Shown here: piece by piece, positions 22,442 to 29,639 of the stretch
Layout of the letters: each line of letters begins with the position of its first letter
How positions within the stretch are numbered: the stretch's first letter is position 1
Assembly: GCA_946623755.1 (NCBI GenBank)
Contig: CAMORK010000023.1
Span: forward strand, 1 to 34,883
Length of the DNA: 34,883 nt
Origin: an uncultured Butyrivibrio sp.
GTDB taxonomy: Bacteria; Bacillota; Clostridia; Lachnospirales; Lachnospiraceae
Reading direction: 5' to 3'
Notes under the pieces: generated by a model
Told to the model about the DNA's origin: nothing
What the model saw: the letters and a program-made list of their open reading frames with translations, nothing else
The model's database searches: none
Made by a program: the position numbers and the translations under genes

Positions 22442-22513
22442 CTTGATGAGGTATTTTCGAATCTAGTGCGAGCCATGGGTGGACACTTGGCGAGGTTTTT
22501 TCGAGCCTAGTGT
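22439..22513 (+). other. Two tandem covarying hairpins in the Pro-Gly tRNA spacer
   Basis: Two 29-nt related segments (22440-22468 and 22484-22512) fold the same way: four base pairs, a U.U mismatch, three base pairs, tandem G.A/A.G, a G-C and a G.U pair, and a U-rich loop. They differ at three base pairs (outermost pair 22439/22469 against 22483/22513, and two inner pairs) and every difference is compensatory. The rest of the 22429-22549 spacer shows nothing else. Confidence 0.65.
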
Positions 22514-22549
22514 AGCATCCCAAGATAAGCCGTCAATCAAATACTACAT

Positions 22550-22620
22550 GCGGGTGTAGTTCAATGGTAGAACACCAGCCTTCCAAGCTGGATACGTGGG
22601 TTCGATTCCCATCACCCGCT
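22550..22620 (+). tRNA. tRNA-Gly (anticodon TCC)
   Basis: Acceptor GCGGGTG/CACCCGC, anticodon loop CTTCCAA and T arm GTTCGATTCC; discriminator T. Length 71 nt as usual for tRNA-Gly without encoded CCA. Confidence 0.97.
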
Positions 22621-22632
22621 TTGAGCAGAGCA
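22621..22632 (+). repeat. 12-bp trailer repeat, copy 2
   Basis: TTGAGCAGAGCA starts directly after the tRNA-Gly discriminator and is identical to the trailer of tRNA-Pro. Confidence 0.8.
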
Positions 22633-22656
22633 ATGTTTCTACTCATTATTTTAAAT

Positions 22657-22730
<74 letters not shown>

Positions 22731-22745
22731 TTCGAAGTTATTTTT

Positions 22746-22902
22746 CATGATATACGGATTGCTTCACTTCGTTCTCGCAATCCTACAACCATTCGGAATC
22801 CGCACTTGTCGTGCTACTTCCTCATGTTTGTTCGGGTCGTAAATTCAACAAGCTTAACATGCAAGCATGTACGCTTGTTGAGCTTACGACACCTATATCA
22901 TG
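22746..22902 (+). other. Cloverleaf element, copy A (structured RNA or MITE-like repeat)
   Basis: This 157-bp element lies between tRNA-Arg and tRNA-His. Ends CATGATATA (22746-22754) and TATATCATG (22894-22902) pair as stem P1. P2 is GGATTGC/GCAATCC (22756-22762, 22777-22783) with a TTC/TCTC internal loop. P3 is ACAACCAT/ATGTTTGT (22785-22792, 22824-22831; one mismatch), a TC/TC loop, GGAA/TTCC and a small hairpin. P4 is GTCGTAA/TTACGAC (22836-22842, 22884-22890) extended by CAACAAGC/GCTTGTTG and ACATGC/GCATGT. The same four-way fold with different stem sequences is at 29464-29639. It has no open reading frame of note and would be transcribed with the tRNAs. Confidence 0.75.
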
Positions 22903-22907
22903 CACAT

Positions 22908-22982
22908 GGTGGCTATAGCGTAGTTGGTTAACGCGCCAGATTGTGGTTCTGGAGACCGAGGGTTCGAGTCCCTCTAGCCACC
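22908..22982 (+). tRNA. tRNA-His (anticodon GTG)
   Basis: Acceptor GTGGCTA/TAGCCAC, G-1 at 22908 opposite C73 at 22982, anticodon loop TTGTGGT and T arm GTTCGAGTCC. The gene starts 6 nt after the cloverleaf element. Confidence 0.97.
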
Positions 22983-23010
22983 CTCTCACTACAGTAGTTA
23001 CTGTTGATAA

Positions 23011-23082
23011 TGGGCCATCGCCAAGCGGTAAGGCACAGCACTTTGACTGCTGCATACGACGGTTCGAATCCGGCTGGCCCAG
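23011..23082 (+). tRNA. tRNA-Gln (anticodon TTG)
   Basis: Acceptor TGGGCCA/TGGCCCA, anticodon loop CTTTGAC and T arm GTTCGAATCC; discriminator G. Confidence 0.97.
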
Positions 23083-23116
23083 TTTCTAGCTTTTTGAGCC
23101 GCATTTTTGTATAAAT

Positions 23117-23189
23117 GGGATACTAGCTCAGGTGGTAGAGCACTTGACTTTTAATCAAGTTGTCGGGGGTTCGAATCCCCCGTGTCTCA
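23117..23189 (+). tRNA. tRNA-Lys (anticodon TTT)
   Basis: Acceptor GGGATAC/GTGTCTC (two G.T pairs), anticodon loop CTTTTAA and T arm GTTCGAATCC; discriminator A. Confidence 0.96.
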
Positions 23190-23193
23190 TTCG

Positions 23194-23228
23194 ATCCCTA
23201 TTCTTTAGAGAGTAGGGATTTTGTTGTT
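23194..23228 (+). terminator. Weak terminator or attenuator between tRNA-Lys and tRNA-Leu
   Basis: ATCCCTATTCT (23194-23204) pairs with AGAGTAGGGAT (23209-23219, one T.G pair) around a 4-nt loop and is followed by TTTTGTTGTTT. It lies inside the tRNA operon, 5 nt after tRNA-Lys and 4 nt before tRNA-Leu. Confidence 0.65.
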
Positions 23229-23231
23229 TAT

Positions 23232-23311
<80 letters not shown>

Positions 23312-23322
23312 TCACAGGATTG

Positions 23323-23364
23323 GATCCGTTGATCAGGTTGATTACCTGGTCGGCGGATTTTTTC
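23323..23364 (+). terminator. Terminator of the tRNA operon
   Basis: A continuous 15-bp stem (23324-23338 with 23344-23358, three T.G pairs) closes a 5-nt loop and runs into six T residues. Confidence 0.88.
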
Positions 23365-23410
23365 TTTTGCGCTATTGTCGTAATTGTAGCGCCGGAGTAT
23401 TATTTTTGTT

Positions 23411-23416
23411 TATAAT
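23411..23416 (+). promoter_or_regulatory. -10 box for the S37-like gene
   Basis: TATAAT lies 44 bp before the ATG. No convincing -35 box is seen at the right distance. Confidence 0.4.
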
Positions 23417-23460
23417 ATATCTAATGGTTTTAAAATTTATCTGAGGCATGGGAGTTGTGT

Positions 23461-24915
23461 ATGTATCCTCGAAGAAGTCAGAACCCTTTTACAACGTTTG
23501 GTTTATTGTTCCTATGTGCAATCGGCCTGATGTGGTTTGCCAGGGAAGTTAAGAATACCGATGAGATTTATAAACGCCTTTGGGCTATTGAAGGCGTTAC
23601 CGGAGTAGACAAACTTAGTTTTGAAAGAACATATGAAGGCTGTATTCAGGATAAGTATCTTGTTACTTTTGAGCAGCCGATTGACTGGAAAAATCCTGAA
23701 CTGGGAACTTTTTCCCAGAGAGTTGAAATTGGGATAACCGATAAGGCGGCTGTTAATCTGATGCATCTGGATGGATATGCGCTGCAAAATGATCTGCTGG
23801 AACGGGATTATGTTCCTGAGCTGGTGGAGATGTATAAGGCTAATTATATCCATATTGAGCACAGGTTTTTCGGTGAATCAAGTCCGGACGATCTTTCCTA
23901 TGATGAGCCGGGGTATTGGGAATATATGACGTGCGAGAATGCTGCGGCTGATTATCACAGTATTTACACCAGGCTGGCGCCTCTTTTAGGGGAAACCTGG
24001 ATGAGCTATGGCGAAAACTACGGAGGGCTTTTGTCAAATGTCTATGCAAGCCTCTATCCGGAGGATTGCAAACTCTATGTAGCTTTTGCTGCTCCATGCC
24101 CGGACGGTACCAATGACAAGCGATTATATGATTATATATACACAGATATAGGTACTGATGCCTACGGAAAAGAGCAGGCAGGGAAATACAGAAATCTCGT
24201 TACACAGTTTCAGGTTGACCTTATAAAGAATAAACAGGACCTTATCGGATTATACAATGATGTTATAGATAAGACCGGTATGAGATTCAGAGAACATGCC
24301 TCAAAAGAGGTATTGTATGATATCAATGTTCTTGAGTTTGCCGTAAAATTCTGGCAGTATAATCAGGAATTTGATAAGCTTGAGCAAGTGCTGTCAATGC
24401 CTGAAGATACAGCTGACAACAGGCTGGCTAAGGCTCAGGCTGAGTTTGACTTTATGATAAGTGTGCAGGGACCTGAAGACTGGTCACCTGACAGGTATAC
24501 ATGGCCGTATTATGTTTCGGCAGCTACAGAAACAGGCGAGTATTACCATGACTTTTTATATCTGAGGACGGCTCTTTCGGAGGCGGGAATACAAAATGAA
24601 ATGACTGTAACTCCGGATATGGAAGAAACACTTCTTTGGGATATTACATTTACGGATGAGCAAAAGAATGCTTTTAATTATGACAGTGATTTCCGTAACC
24701 GTCTCATTTCATCGCTGAAGAATACGGATGCCAGGATGCTGATGATCTATGGAGCCACTGATCCGTTGTATGCAGTAAGGCTCCCGAACATCAGTAATAA
24801 TAACATCAGACAGTATGTTCATCCCGGATTGGCGCACACGATCATCATCCAGAGCTTTCCTGAGGATATTGTAAAAGAAATAAAAGAATATATTGATCAG
24901 TGCATCAGCGAATGA
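23461..24915 (+). CDS. Membrane-anchored S37/PS-10-like peptidase homologue without the catalytic serine
   Basis: The 484-residue protein has an N-terminal membrane segment (about residues 10-27) and an extracellular alpha/beta-hydrolase domain like the PS-10 (S37) aminopeptidases and the related S28 family. YKANYIHIEHRFFGES and the ENAAADYHSIYTRL stretch are typical. The nucleophile elbow, normally G-G-S-K-G-G, reads G184-E-N186-Y-G-G, so serine has become asparagine. The acid D434 (YGATDPLY) and histidine H459 (GLAH) remain. Peptidase activity is therefore doubtful; a binding or regulatory role is possible. I choose ATG 23461 (GGAG 6 bp upstream) over a TTG two codons earlier. Its 3' end overlaps the convergent ecfT gene by 11 bp. 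Confidence 0.75.
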   Translation: MYPRRSQNPFTTFGLLFLCAIGLMWFAREVKNTDEIYKRLWAIEGVTGVDKLSFERTYEGCIQDKYLVTFEQPIDWKNPELGTFSQRVEIGITDKAAVNLMHLDGYALQNDLLERDYVPELVEMYKANYIHIEHRFFGESSPDDLSYDEPGYWEYMTCENAAADYHSIYTRLAPLLGETWMSYGENYGGLLSNVYASLYPEDCKLYVAFAAPCPDGTNDKRLYDYIYTDIGTDAYGKEQAGKYRNLVTQFQVDLIKNKQDLIGLYNDVIDKTGMRFREHASKEVLYDINVLEFAVKFWQYNQEFDKLEQVLSMPEDTADNRLAKAQAEFDFMISVQGPEDWSPDRYTWPYYVSAATETGEYYHDFLYLRTALSEAGIQNEMTVTPDMEETLLWDITFTDEQKNAFNYDSDFRNRLISSLKNTDARMLMIYGATDPLYAVRLPNISNNNIRQYVHPGLAHTIIIQSFPEDIVKEIKEYIDQCISE

Positions 24916-25735
24916 ACGGATTATAGAATCTGCTCCCGTTTATGTATGTTAATGTGAGGGAGACCACCAGTAACAGTGCACATACGACAATGCTGATATA
25001 GTCAAGAGGCTTGAATTTCTGCGCCATATACCAGGTTCTCTTTTTATTCTTGCCAAAACACCTCAGTTCCATGGCGTTTGATATTATCTCTATTCTGTCC
25101 ATACTGCTGAGAATCAGCGGAACCAAAATTGCAGATGCGGATTTAAGGCGTTTCATCAGAGACGCCTTTTTGCTTAGTTCAACACCTCTGGCTTGTGATG
25201 CCTGGCTGATCTCGTGGTACTGCTTCTGGATATCCGGTATGTAGCGAAGAGCCAGCGCAACAGAGTAGGACACTGAATAGCTTACGCCGATCTTGTTCAA
25301 GGATGCAGCAAACTCGCTGGGGTTTGTGGTGCATACAAACAACAATACAAAGGGAATGGTCGCAAAGTACTTGAGTATGTAATTTAGCTGGAAAAAGAGC
25401 TGTTCCGCTGTTGGTGCAAAGTGTCCGGACAAGCCGAATAAATAAGTGCATGTACCGTAAATCTCAGTGCCGTGATGCGGTGAGAACAGATACACCAGAA
25501 CTGTATTCAGTACCAGAAATACAAGAGTAAACCACAGCATAAACGAAATGTCTTTTACCCCTATCTTACCCACGGGGAAAAGAGCTATTCCAAAGATGGC
25601 AAGCACAACCAGAAGTCTCGTGTCATAGGTTGTCATGGCAGCAAGGCTCCAAAGCAGCAGGCATACAAGCTTGGTAGCTCCGGTCAGTCCGTGTATGGGA
25701 GATTCTTTTTCAATATAATTAAAGAGATTATTCAT
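24905..25735 (-). CDS. ecfT: ECF transporter transmembrane protein EcfT
   Basis: The membrane coupling component of the second ECF transporter. The 276-residue protein has five to six hydrophobic segments (about residues 25-75, 110-125, 150-165, 245-262) and the cytoplasmic coupling motif SQASQARGVEL, with a second motif MELRCFGKNKKR (the A-R-G variant, less strict). The start overlaps the end of the ATPase gene by 8 bp, so translation is probably coupled. The end overlaps the convergent peptidase-like gene by 11 bp, with no terminator between them. Confidence 0.88.
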   Translation of the reverse strand: MNNLFNYIEKESPIHGLTGATKLVCLLLWSLAAMTTYDTRLLVVLAIFGIALFPVGKIGVKDISFMLWFTLVFLVLNTVLVYLFSPHHGTEIYGTCTYLFGLSGHFAPTAEQLFFQLNYILKYFATIPFVLLFVCTTNPSEFAASLNKIGVSYSVSYSVALALRYIPDIQKQYHEISQASQARGVELSKKASLMKRLKSASAILVPLILSSMDRIEIISNAMELRCFGKNKKRTWYMAQKFKPLDYISIVVCALLLVVSLTLTYINGSRFYNPFIR

Positions 25736-27446
25736 GCCTTCTTACGTTGTCCCTCTCATAGTATATAAAGCTCTGCACAAAACCTGTGCCGTCACTTATT
25801 CCGCAGCTTCCGGCGAGATGATACAGACTGGTCTCTTTGAGGCTGGCTCTGTCTACAATATCCTTGTTTGTCAGAACCTCTGCACAGCTCATATCGGCAA
25901 TTATCCTGCCGTCTGAAAAGACAATACTCCTGTCTGCATATTCCAGCATCAGGTGCATGTCATGGGTGATCATGACGATCGTAATACCTCTTTCGTTGAG
26001 GCTTTTTAAGAACTCCATGATCCTGGTATAATTTCTGTAATCCTGACCTGCCGTGGGCTCATCAAGGATCATCATTTCGGGCTCAAGGACCAGAATGGAG
26101 CAAATAGTAACTCTTTTTTTCTGGCCGTAGCTAAGAGCTGAAATGGGCCAGTTACGCATCTTGTAGAGACCACAGATTTCCAGGGCTTTTTCTACACGGG
26201 GTTTGACCTCATCCTCGGGTACTCCTCTGAGTCTTAGACCCATGGCAACTTCATCAAATATCATGACGTTGGAGATCATCTGATTGGGATTCTGCATGAC
26301 GTAGCCTACATGCTCTGCACGTTCCTTGATGGAAAGGGCAGAAAAGTCTGATCCGTCAAATAAAATCTGTCCTGAATCTTCTGTCTCCATACCGCAGATT
26401 ACTTTGGAAAAGGTGGATTTACCTGCACCGTTGGTTCCGACAATGGCAATCATTTCACCCTTACCGATGCTGACGGAGATATCGTTTAGTGTCTTCTGAT
26501 TTGTCTTTTCATAGGTAAAAGACAGGTCCCTGACTTCCAGCAGCTTCTCGGGTGAGGATTTATCTCTGGACTCGTGATTGTCTATAAAGAAATGTCTTAC
26601 TTTTTCCTTGTGCTGATCGCATAGTGCGAGATTTTCCAGAGAAGAAGGGTGTATTGCCGGATCAATTTCAACGCCGGCATATTTCAGCGCAGTGAGATAC
26701 AGGGGTTCCCTGACACCGCATTCAGAGAGCATTTTGGATGATAAAAGCTCATCCGGTGAAGTGTCGGAGACAATGCGACCTTCGTTCATAAGAACAATCC
26801 TGTCGACCGGCCTGTGAAGAACGTCTTCGATACGATGTTCAATGATTATGACAGCTGCACCGGTTCTTTTTTGGAGATCGTCAATCAGCTCAATGGCCTG
26901 TTTGCCGGTCTTTGGATCAAGATTTGCCAAAGGTTCATCGAAGAGAAAAAGGTCTACATCACTGGCCATTACACCGCCTACGGATACTCTCTGTTTTTGT
27001 CCGCCGGAAAGCTCGGACGGAGCATGACGCAGCACTGTGCTAAGCTTCAGTATATCTGCAATCTCATGGATCCTGCTTTTCATACGGTCCTGCGGAATGC
27101 AGTCGTTTTCCAGTGCGAAGGCAAGATCCTCTGCAACCGTCATTCCTACAAACTGCGCGTCACTGTCCTGCAATACTGTCCCTACGATGTGAGATATGTC
27201 GAAAAGAGACATCTTTCGGGATTCTGTGCCCTTTATAAGAAGTGACCCGGTTATGGTTCCTTTGTAGGAAAAGGGTATAAGCCCGTTTATCAGGCTTGCC
27301 ATGGTGGACTTGCCACAGCCGGAAGGCCCTGCGATGAGAATCTTTTCACCTTTCTCAATTTTCAGATTAATATTATAGAGCGTAGGGTTGGCCTGCGCTC
27401 TATACTGAAATCCCAGTTCTTTAAATTCAATGATCGTCTTACTCAA
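25728..27446 (-). CDS. ECF transporter ATPase, two ABC domains in one chain
   Basis: The cytoplasmic energising subunit. The 572-residue protein is a fusion of two ABC ATPases (like YkoD). Domain 1 has Walker A AGPSGCGKST, VLQDSDAQFV, LSGGQKQR and LFLFDEPLANLDP. Domain 2 (from about residue 298) has VGTNGAGKST, VMQNPNQMI, LSYGQKKR and MMILDEPTAGQD. Because both halves are in one chain, no second ATPase gene is needed. It overlaps the S-component gene upstream by 4 bp (ATGA). Together with EcfT it should serve the S component encoded just before it. Confidence 0.93.
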   Translation of the reverse strand: MSKTIIEFKELGFQYRAQANPTLYNINLKIEKGEKILIAGPSGCGKSTMASLINGLIPFSYKGTITGSLLIKGTESRKMSLFDISHIVGTVLQDSDAQFVGMTVAEDLAFALENDCIPQDRMKSRIHEIADILKLSTVLRHAPSELSGGQKQRVSVGGVMASDVDLFLFDEPLANLDPKTGKQAIELIDDLQKRTGAAVIIIEHRIEDVLHRPVDRIVLMNEGRIVSDTSPDELLSSKMLSECGVREPLYLTALKYAGVEIDPAIHPSSLENLALCDQHKEKVRHFFIDNHESRDKSSPEKLLEVRDLSFTYEKTNQKTLNDISVSIGKGEMIAIVGTNGAGKSTFSKVICGMETEDSGQILFDGSDFSALSIKERAEHVGYVMQNPNQMISNVMIFDEVAMGLRLRGVPEDEVKPRVEKALEICGLYKMRNWPISALSYGQKKRVTICSILVLEPEMMILDEPTAGQDYRNYTRIMEFLKSLNERGITIVMITHDMHLMLEYADRSIVFSDGRIIADMSCAEVLTNKDIVDRASLKETSLYHLAGSCGISDGTGFVQSFIYYERDNVRRHE

Positions 27447-27994
27447 TTTTCTTCCTTTAAACTGCCCTTCTGAGGGATTGTCTTAGCGTATGCAAGGCAA
27501 ACGATTGTGCCGATGATTGCTGTTGTGATGATGTTGATGATTGCGCCGGTGATTCCCTGAAGGAAAACCTTGTCGACGGGCTCCTGGAACATGAGAATAT
27601 CAAGACATGGAGCAACACCAACCCATGCAAGCAGATGTGAGATTGCCTGAGCAACATTGAATGTGATGATTCCCTTTACTCCGAATTCGCCTTCGTCAAT
27701 CTTTAGTTTGCTGCTGAAGATTCCCATGAGGCATCCGAATACTGCTGAAGCAATAACCCAGCTCCACCATACGCCCCAGCCGTAGCTGAAATCGATAAAG
27801 AAGTGTCCGATAAGGCCTGCAAGTGCACCTGCGAAAGGTCCGAATACAGCGGCGATAAATGCCAGAAGACCATACTGGATTGAAATGTTGGTGTTAGGCA
27901 CGGGGCTCGGAATAGCTACAAATCTGCCGAGAACAAAGAAAAGAGCTGCGCCAATACCGATGGCAACAATTGTTTTAACAGTGAATTTTCTCAT
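27443..27994 (-). CDS. ECF transporter S component, UPF0397 family
   Basis: The substrate-binding membrane protein of the ECF transporter. The 183-residue protein has about five to six transmembrane helices. Its opening, VKTIVAIGIGAALFFVLGRF followed by PSPVPNTNISIQYG, and the later GLIGHFFIDFSYGWGVWWSW are hallmarks of the UPF0397 family. Databases often label these as riboflavin-type S components. I cannot confirm the substrate. AAGGAGGA lies 6 bp before the ATG. First gene of a three-gene minus-strand operon with overlapping genes (S component, fused ATPase, EcfT). The -10 box TATAAT is at 28034-28029. Confidence 0.87.
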   Translation of the reverse strand: MRKFTVKTIVAIGIGAALFFVLGRFVAIPSPVPNTNISIQYGLLAFIAAVFGPFAGALAGLIGHFFIDFSYGWGVWWSWVIASAVFGCLMGIFSSKLKIDEGEFGVKGIITFNVAQAISHLLAWVGVAPCLDILMFQEPVDKVFLQGITGAIINIITTAIIGTIVCLAYAKTIPQKGSLKEEN

Positions 27995-28028
27995 ACATCT
28001 TCCTCCTTAACTGTCACAATATAATCTC

Positions 28029-28075
28029 ATTATACATCAAAACATAGTTTACATTGACAGGTTTTTTCGTATAAT
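28029..28075. promoter_or_regulatory. Divergent promoters of the ECF operon (-) and the MATE gene (+)
   Basis: Plus strand: TTTACA (28048-28053), 16 bp, TATAAT (28070-28075). Minus strand: TATAAT at 28034-28029 with a weak -35. The two -10 boxes form the inverted pair ATTATAC/GTATAAT, and the -35 regions lie in the same ~20 bp, so the promoters probably compete. Confidence 0.6.
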
Positions 28076-28106
28076 AAGTTAGCAAGGAGTCAGACTTATT
28101 TAAATC

Positions 28107-29471
28107 ATGAAAAATAACAGTATTATTGAAGGGCCCATCTGGAAGAACATGCTCTCGTATTTCTTTGCACTTCTTCTCGGGGCCTTTTTTCAACAGTTCT
28201 ACAACACAATAGATGCCGTGGTCGTATCCAGAGCAGTCAGCAGTGATGCCCTCGGAGCTGTCGGTGGATCGGCAGCCATGATAGTCAACCTGTTTGTGGG
28301 CTTTTTTATGGGACTGTCTTCGGGAGCGGCCGTTGTTATCTCCCAGTTCTATGGGGCAGCCAGAAAAGAAGAGGTGGAGAAGGCGGTACATACTGCCATT
28401 GCGCTTGCCATCGCTGGCGGCCTTCTGATCACTCTTACGGGCGTTTTGGCATCGCCGTGGATAATCAGGACCATGAATACGCCAATTGAGCAGGAAGCGG
28501 CTTCTATTATTTATTTACGCATATATTTTCTGGGTATGATCCCCAATCTGGTCTATAACATGGGTGCCGGAATATTGAGGGCGGTGGGAGATTCAAAAAG
28601 GCCTCTAATAATCCTTATCATTAGCAGCTTTTTTAACATCATCCTTGATCTTCTGTTTGTAATAGGGCTCGGCTTCGGCAAAAGAGGTGACGTATCAGGT
28701 GTAACGGGAGTGGCTGTGGCAACCATCATCAGTCAGCTTATAAGTGCCGTTATGGTAGTGACTATGCTTGCAAAGAGCGATGACACCTACAGGCTGGATA
28801 TTAAGAGGATCCGCTTTGACTCTCCGCTACTTGCCAGGATTGTTCAGATAGGTATCCCTGCGGGCCTTCAGTCCACCATGTATACTCTGTCTAACATTCT
28901 TATCCAGGCAGCTATTAATAGCTTCGGAAAAGACACCACATCTGCCTGGGCTGCATACGGCAAGATTGACGTACTGTTCTGGATGACTATGAATTCGCTT
29001 GGAACTGCAGTAACCACCTTTGCTGGACAAAACTATGGCGTCGGCAGGTACGACAGGGTGAGGAGATCGGCAAGAGAAGGCGCTCTTATAGCGCTGGTTC
29101 TTACCATACCGCTTAGTACGTTTCTGTGTATTTTCGGGGAATTTATTCTTAGGATATTTGTTAAGAATGAAGAGGTTATCAGGATCGGGTATCAGATGAT
29201 AAGGTTTTTGGCTCCATTCTATGTGATATACATAGGTGTGGAGATATTCTCCGGGGTTCTGAGGGGAATGGGAGATGCTCTTTTCCCGATGATAATCACC
29301 ATGAGCGGTGTATGTGTTCTGAGAGTTATCTGGATACTGTTTGTGTTCCCACTCAATAAGACGCTGGAAATGGTGGAATTCAGTTATCCCATGACGTGGG
29401 CGGTGACATCGCTGTTGTATCTGGGGTATTACAATATTTATATTCGGAAGAAAAATATATTAGCTAAGTGA
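28107..29471 (+). CDS. MATE family efflux transporter
   Basis: A 454-residue multidrug/toxin exporter of the MATE superfamily, expected to use Na+ or H+ to expel cationic compounds across the cytoplasmic membrane. About twelve hydrophobic segments lie in two similar halves. Typical motifs are EGPIWKNMLSYF...LLLGAFFQQFYNTIDAVVVSR at the start and TVTTFAGQNYG-like AVTTFAGQNYGVGRYDRV in the middle. The substrate is unknown. The only plausible ribosome site, AAGGAG (28084-28089), is 17 bp from the ATG, which is unusually far; no other in-frame start exists because TAA lies two codons upstream. The stop codon lies inside the left arm of the second cloverleaf element. Confidence 0.92.
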   Translation: MKNNSIIEGPIWKNMLSYFFALLLGAFFQQFYNTIDAVVVSRAVSSDALGAVGGSAAMIVNLFVGFFMGLSSGAAVVISQFYGAARKEEVEKAVHTAIALAIAGGLLITLTGVLASPWIIRTMNTPIEQEAASIIYLRIYFLGMIPNLVYNMGAGILRAVGDSKRPLIILIISSFFNIILDLLFVIGLGFGKRGDVSGVTGVAVATIISQLISAVMVVTMLAKSDDTYRLDIKRIRFDSPLLARIVQIGIPAGLQSTMYTLSNILIQAAINSFGKDTTSAWAAYGKIDVLFWMTMNSLGTAVTTFAGQNYGVGRYDRVRRSAREGALIALVLTIPLSTFLCIFGEFILRIFVKNEEVIRIGYQMIRFLAPFYVIYIGVEIFSGVLRGMGDALFPMIITMSGVCVLRVIWILFVFPLNKTLEMVEFSYPMTWAVTSLLYLGYYNIYIRKKNILAK

Positions 29472-29639
29472 TACGGATTACTTCGCCGCAGAGCGGCTCT
29501 CGTAATCCTGCATACATTCGGAAATCGATATGCTCATTCTTCGCATATCTTTTTTCCTCATATATGTTCGGGTATAAAGGACATGGGATGCTACGCGCGA
29601 GCGCGGCATCCCATGTCTTTTATACCCTATATCACTTAG
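29464..29639 (+). other. Cloverleaf element, copy B (structured RNA or MITE-like repeat)
   Basis: A diverged relative of the element at 22746-22902. P1 is CTAAGTGATA/TATCACTTAG (29464-29473, 29630-29639). P2 is GGATTAC/GTAATCC (29475-29481, 29502-29508) with the same TTC/TCTC internal loop and an inner GCCGC/GCGGC stem. P3 is GCATACAT/ATATATGT (29510-29517, 29560-29567; one mismatch), TC/TC, GGAA/TTCC and GATATGC/GCATATC. P4 is GGGTATAAA/TTTATACCC (29570-29578, 29619-29627) extended by GACATGGGATGC/GCATCCCATGTC. The MATE stop codon (29469-29471) and the penicillin-binding protein stop codon (29636-29638) lie in its two P1 arms. Confidence 0.78.
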
